Source: JAUIJL01 sp965366625 (GTDB lineage: Bacteria; Acidobacteriota; Thermoanaerobaculia; Multivoradales; J023). From it: a DNA stretch of 64,000 nt. Below, one piece after another: positions 63,771-64,000 of the stretch (position 1 is its first letter; the number at the start of each line of letters is the position of its first letter). The position numbers and the translations under genes were made by a program. The stretch is from positions 57,736-121,735 of the forward strand of contig CBDUGP010000011.1 in NCBI GenBank assembly GCA_965366625.1, written 5' to 3'. The notes beneath the pieces are model-generated. The model did no database searches, was not told the DNA's origin, and saw only the letters and a program-made list of their open reading frames with translations.

Positions 63771-64000
63771 CCCATCGCTCCGGGTGTAGGGGCGGGGCTT
63801 GTCCCCGCCCGCCCGAGGCGAAGCCGAGGTTTCCTTTCTAGCCCATCGGATTCGCGTGCCCATCGCTCCGGGTGTAGGGGCGGGGCTTGTCCCCGCCCGC
63901 CCGAGGCGAAGCCGAGGTTTCCTTTCTAGCCCATCGGATTCGCGTGCCCATCGCTCCGGGTGTAGGGGCGGGGCTTGTCCCCGCCCGCACGAGGCGAAGC
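63771..64000. repeat. 88-bp tandem repeat with REP-like hairpin (runs off window)
   Basis: At least 2.6 copies of an 88-bp unit follow the giant gene. The GTAGGGGCGGGG hairpin core (GGGCGGGG-cttgt-CCCCGCCC) starts at 63786, 63874 and 63962. The copies are nearly identical, with one C-to-A change in the last. The hairpin is a GC-variant of the one at 45425-45566. The array continues beyond the window. Confidence 0.9.

Overview
The window is GC-rich DNA, almost certainly from a Gram-negative bacterium: there are many signal peptides, a lipobox and very large exported repeat proteins. Giant Ig-like, PKD, FG-GAP and Rhs proteins combined with an IS21 element and type I-E CRISPR arrays are the sort of content found in Acidobacteriota, Myxococcota and related marine lineages. 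That taxonomic guess is weak. No rRNA or tRNA gene was recognised. Most of the coding sequence lies in five exported proteins of about 1,460 (partial), 4,876, 2,760, 1,494 and 5,925 residues.

Region 1 (1-29,041) reads as one plus-strand operon. It holds the 3' end of a glycine-rich repeat protein, a 364-residue secreted protein of unknown function, a 4,876-residue chain of bacterial Ig-like domains with an aspartate-rich stretch near its N-terminus, and a 2,760-residue Rhs/YD-repeat protein whose start overlaps the previous stop (ATGA). The Rhs protein ends in a HINT protease/intein-like domain and a variable toxin-like tip of about 150 residues. A pentapeptide-like protein follows directly and is the likely immunity partner. 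Base composition drops within the 3' part of the Rhs gene and in the partner gene, consistent with exchange of the toxin end. A methanethiol S-methyltransferase (MddA-like) gene follows.

Region 2 (30,036-42,860) is a CRISPR island without cas genes. Array 1 (31 spaced repeats, leader on its right, read from the minus strand) is broken at its leader-distal end by an internally deleted IS21 element. Beyond the element one orphan repeat remains, and the element sits inside a repeat: the first 4 bases are on one side and the last 9 on the other. Array 2 (20 repeats) has the same repeat, orientation and leader. Between the arrays lie a DUF429 RNase H-like protein with an extra N-terminal domain, an FG-GAP/LamG secreted protein, and a secreted alpha/beta hydrolase of the TAP-like type.

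Region 3 (42,893-64,000) holds a minus-strand mono-heme lipoprotein and a divergent thioredoxin-fold protein with only one active-site cysteine. An intergenic region with REP-like hairpins follows, then a 5,925-residue secreted protein: about 13 carboxypeptidase-regulatory-like domains, Ig-like domains, three copies of the glycine-rich unit also seen at the left end, about 12 PKD domains and four thrombospondin-C-like lectin domains. An 88-bp tandem repeat with a related hairpin closes the window.
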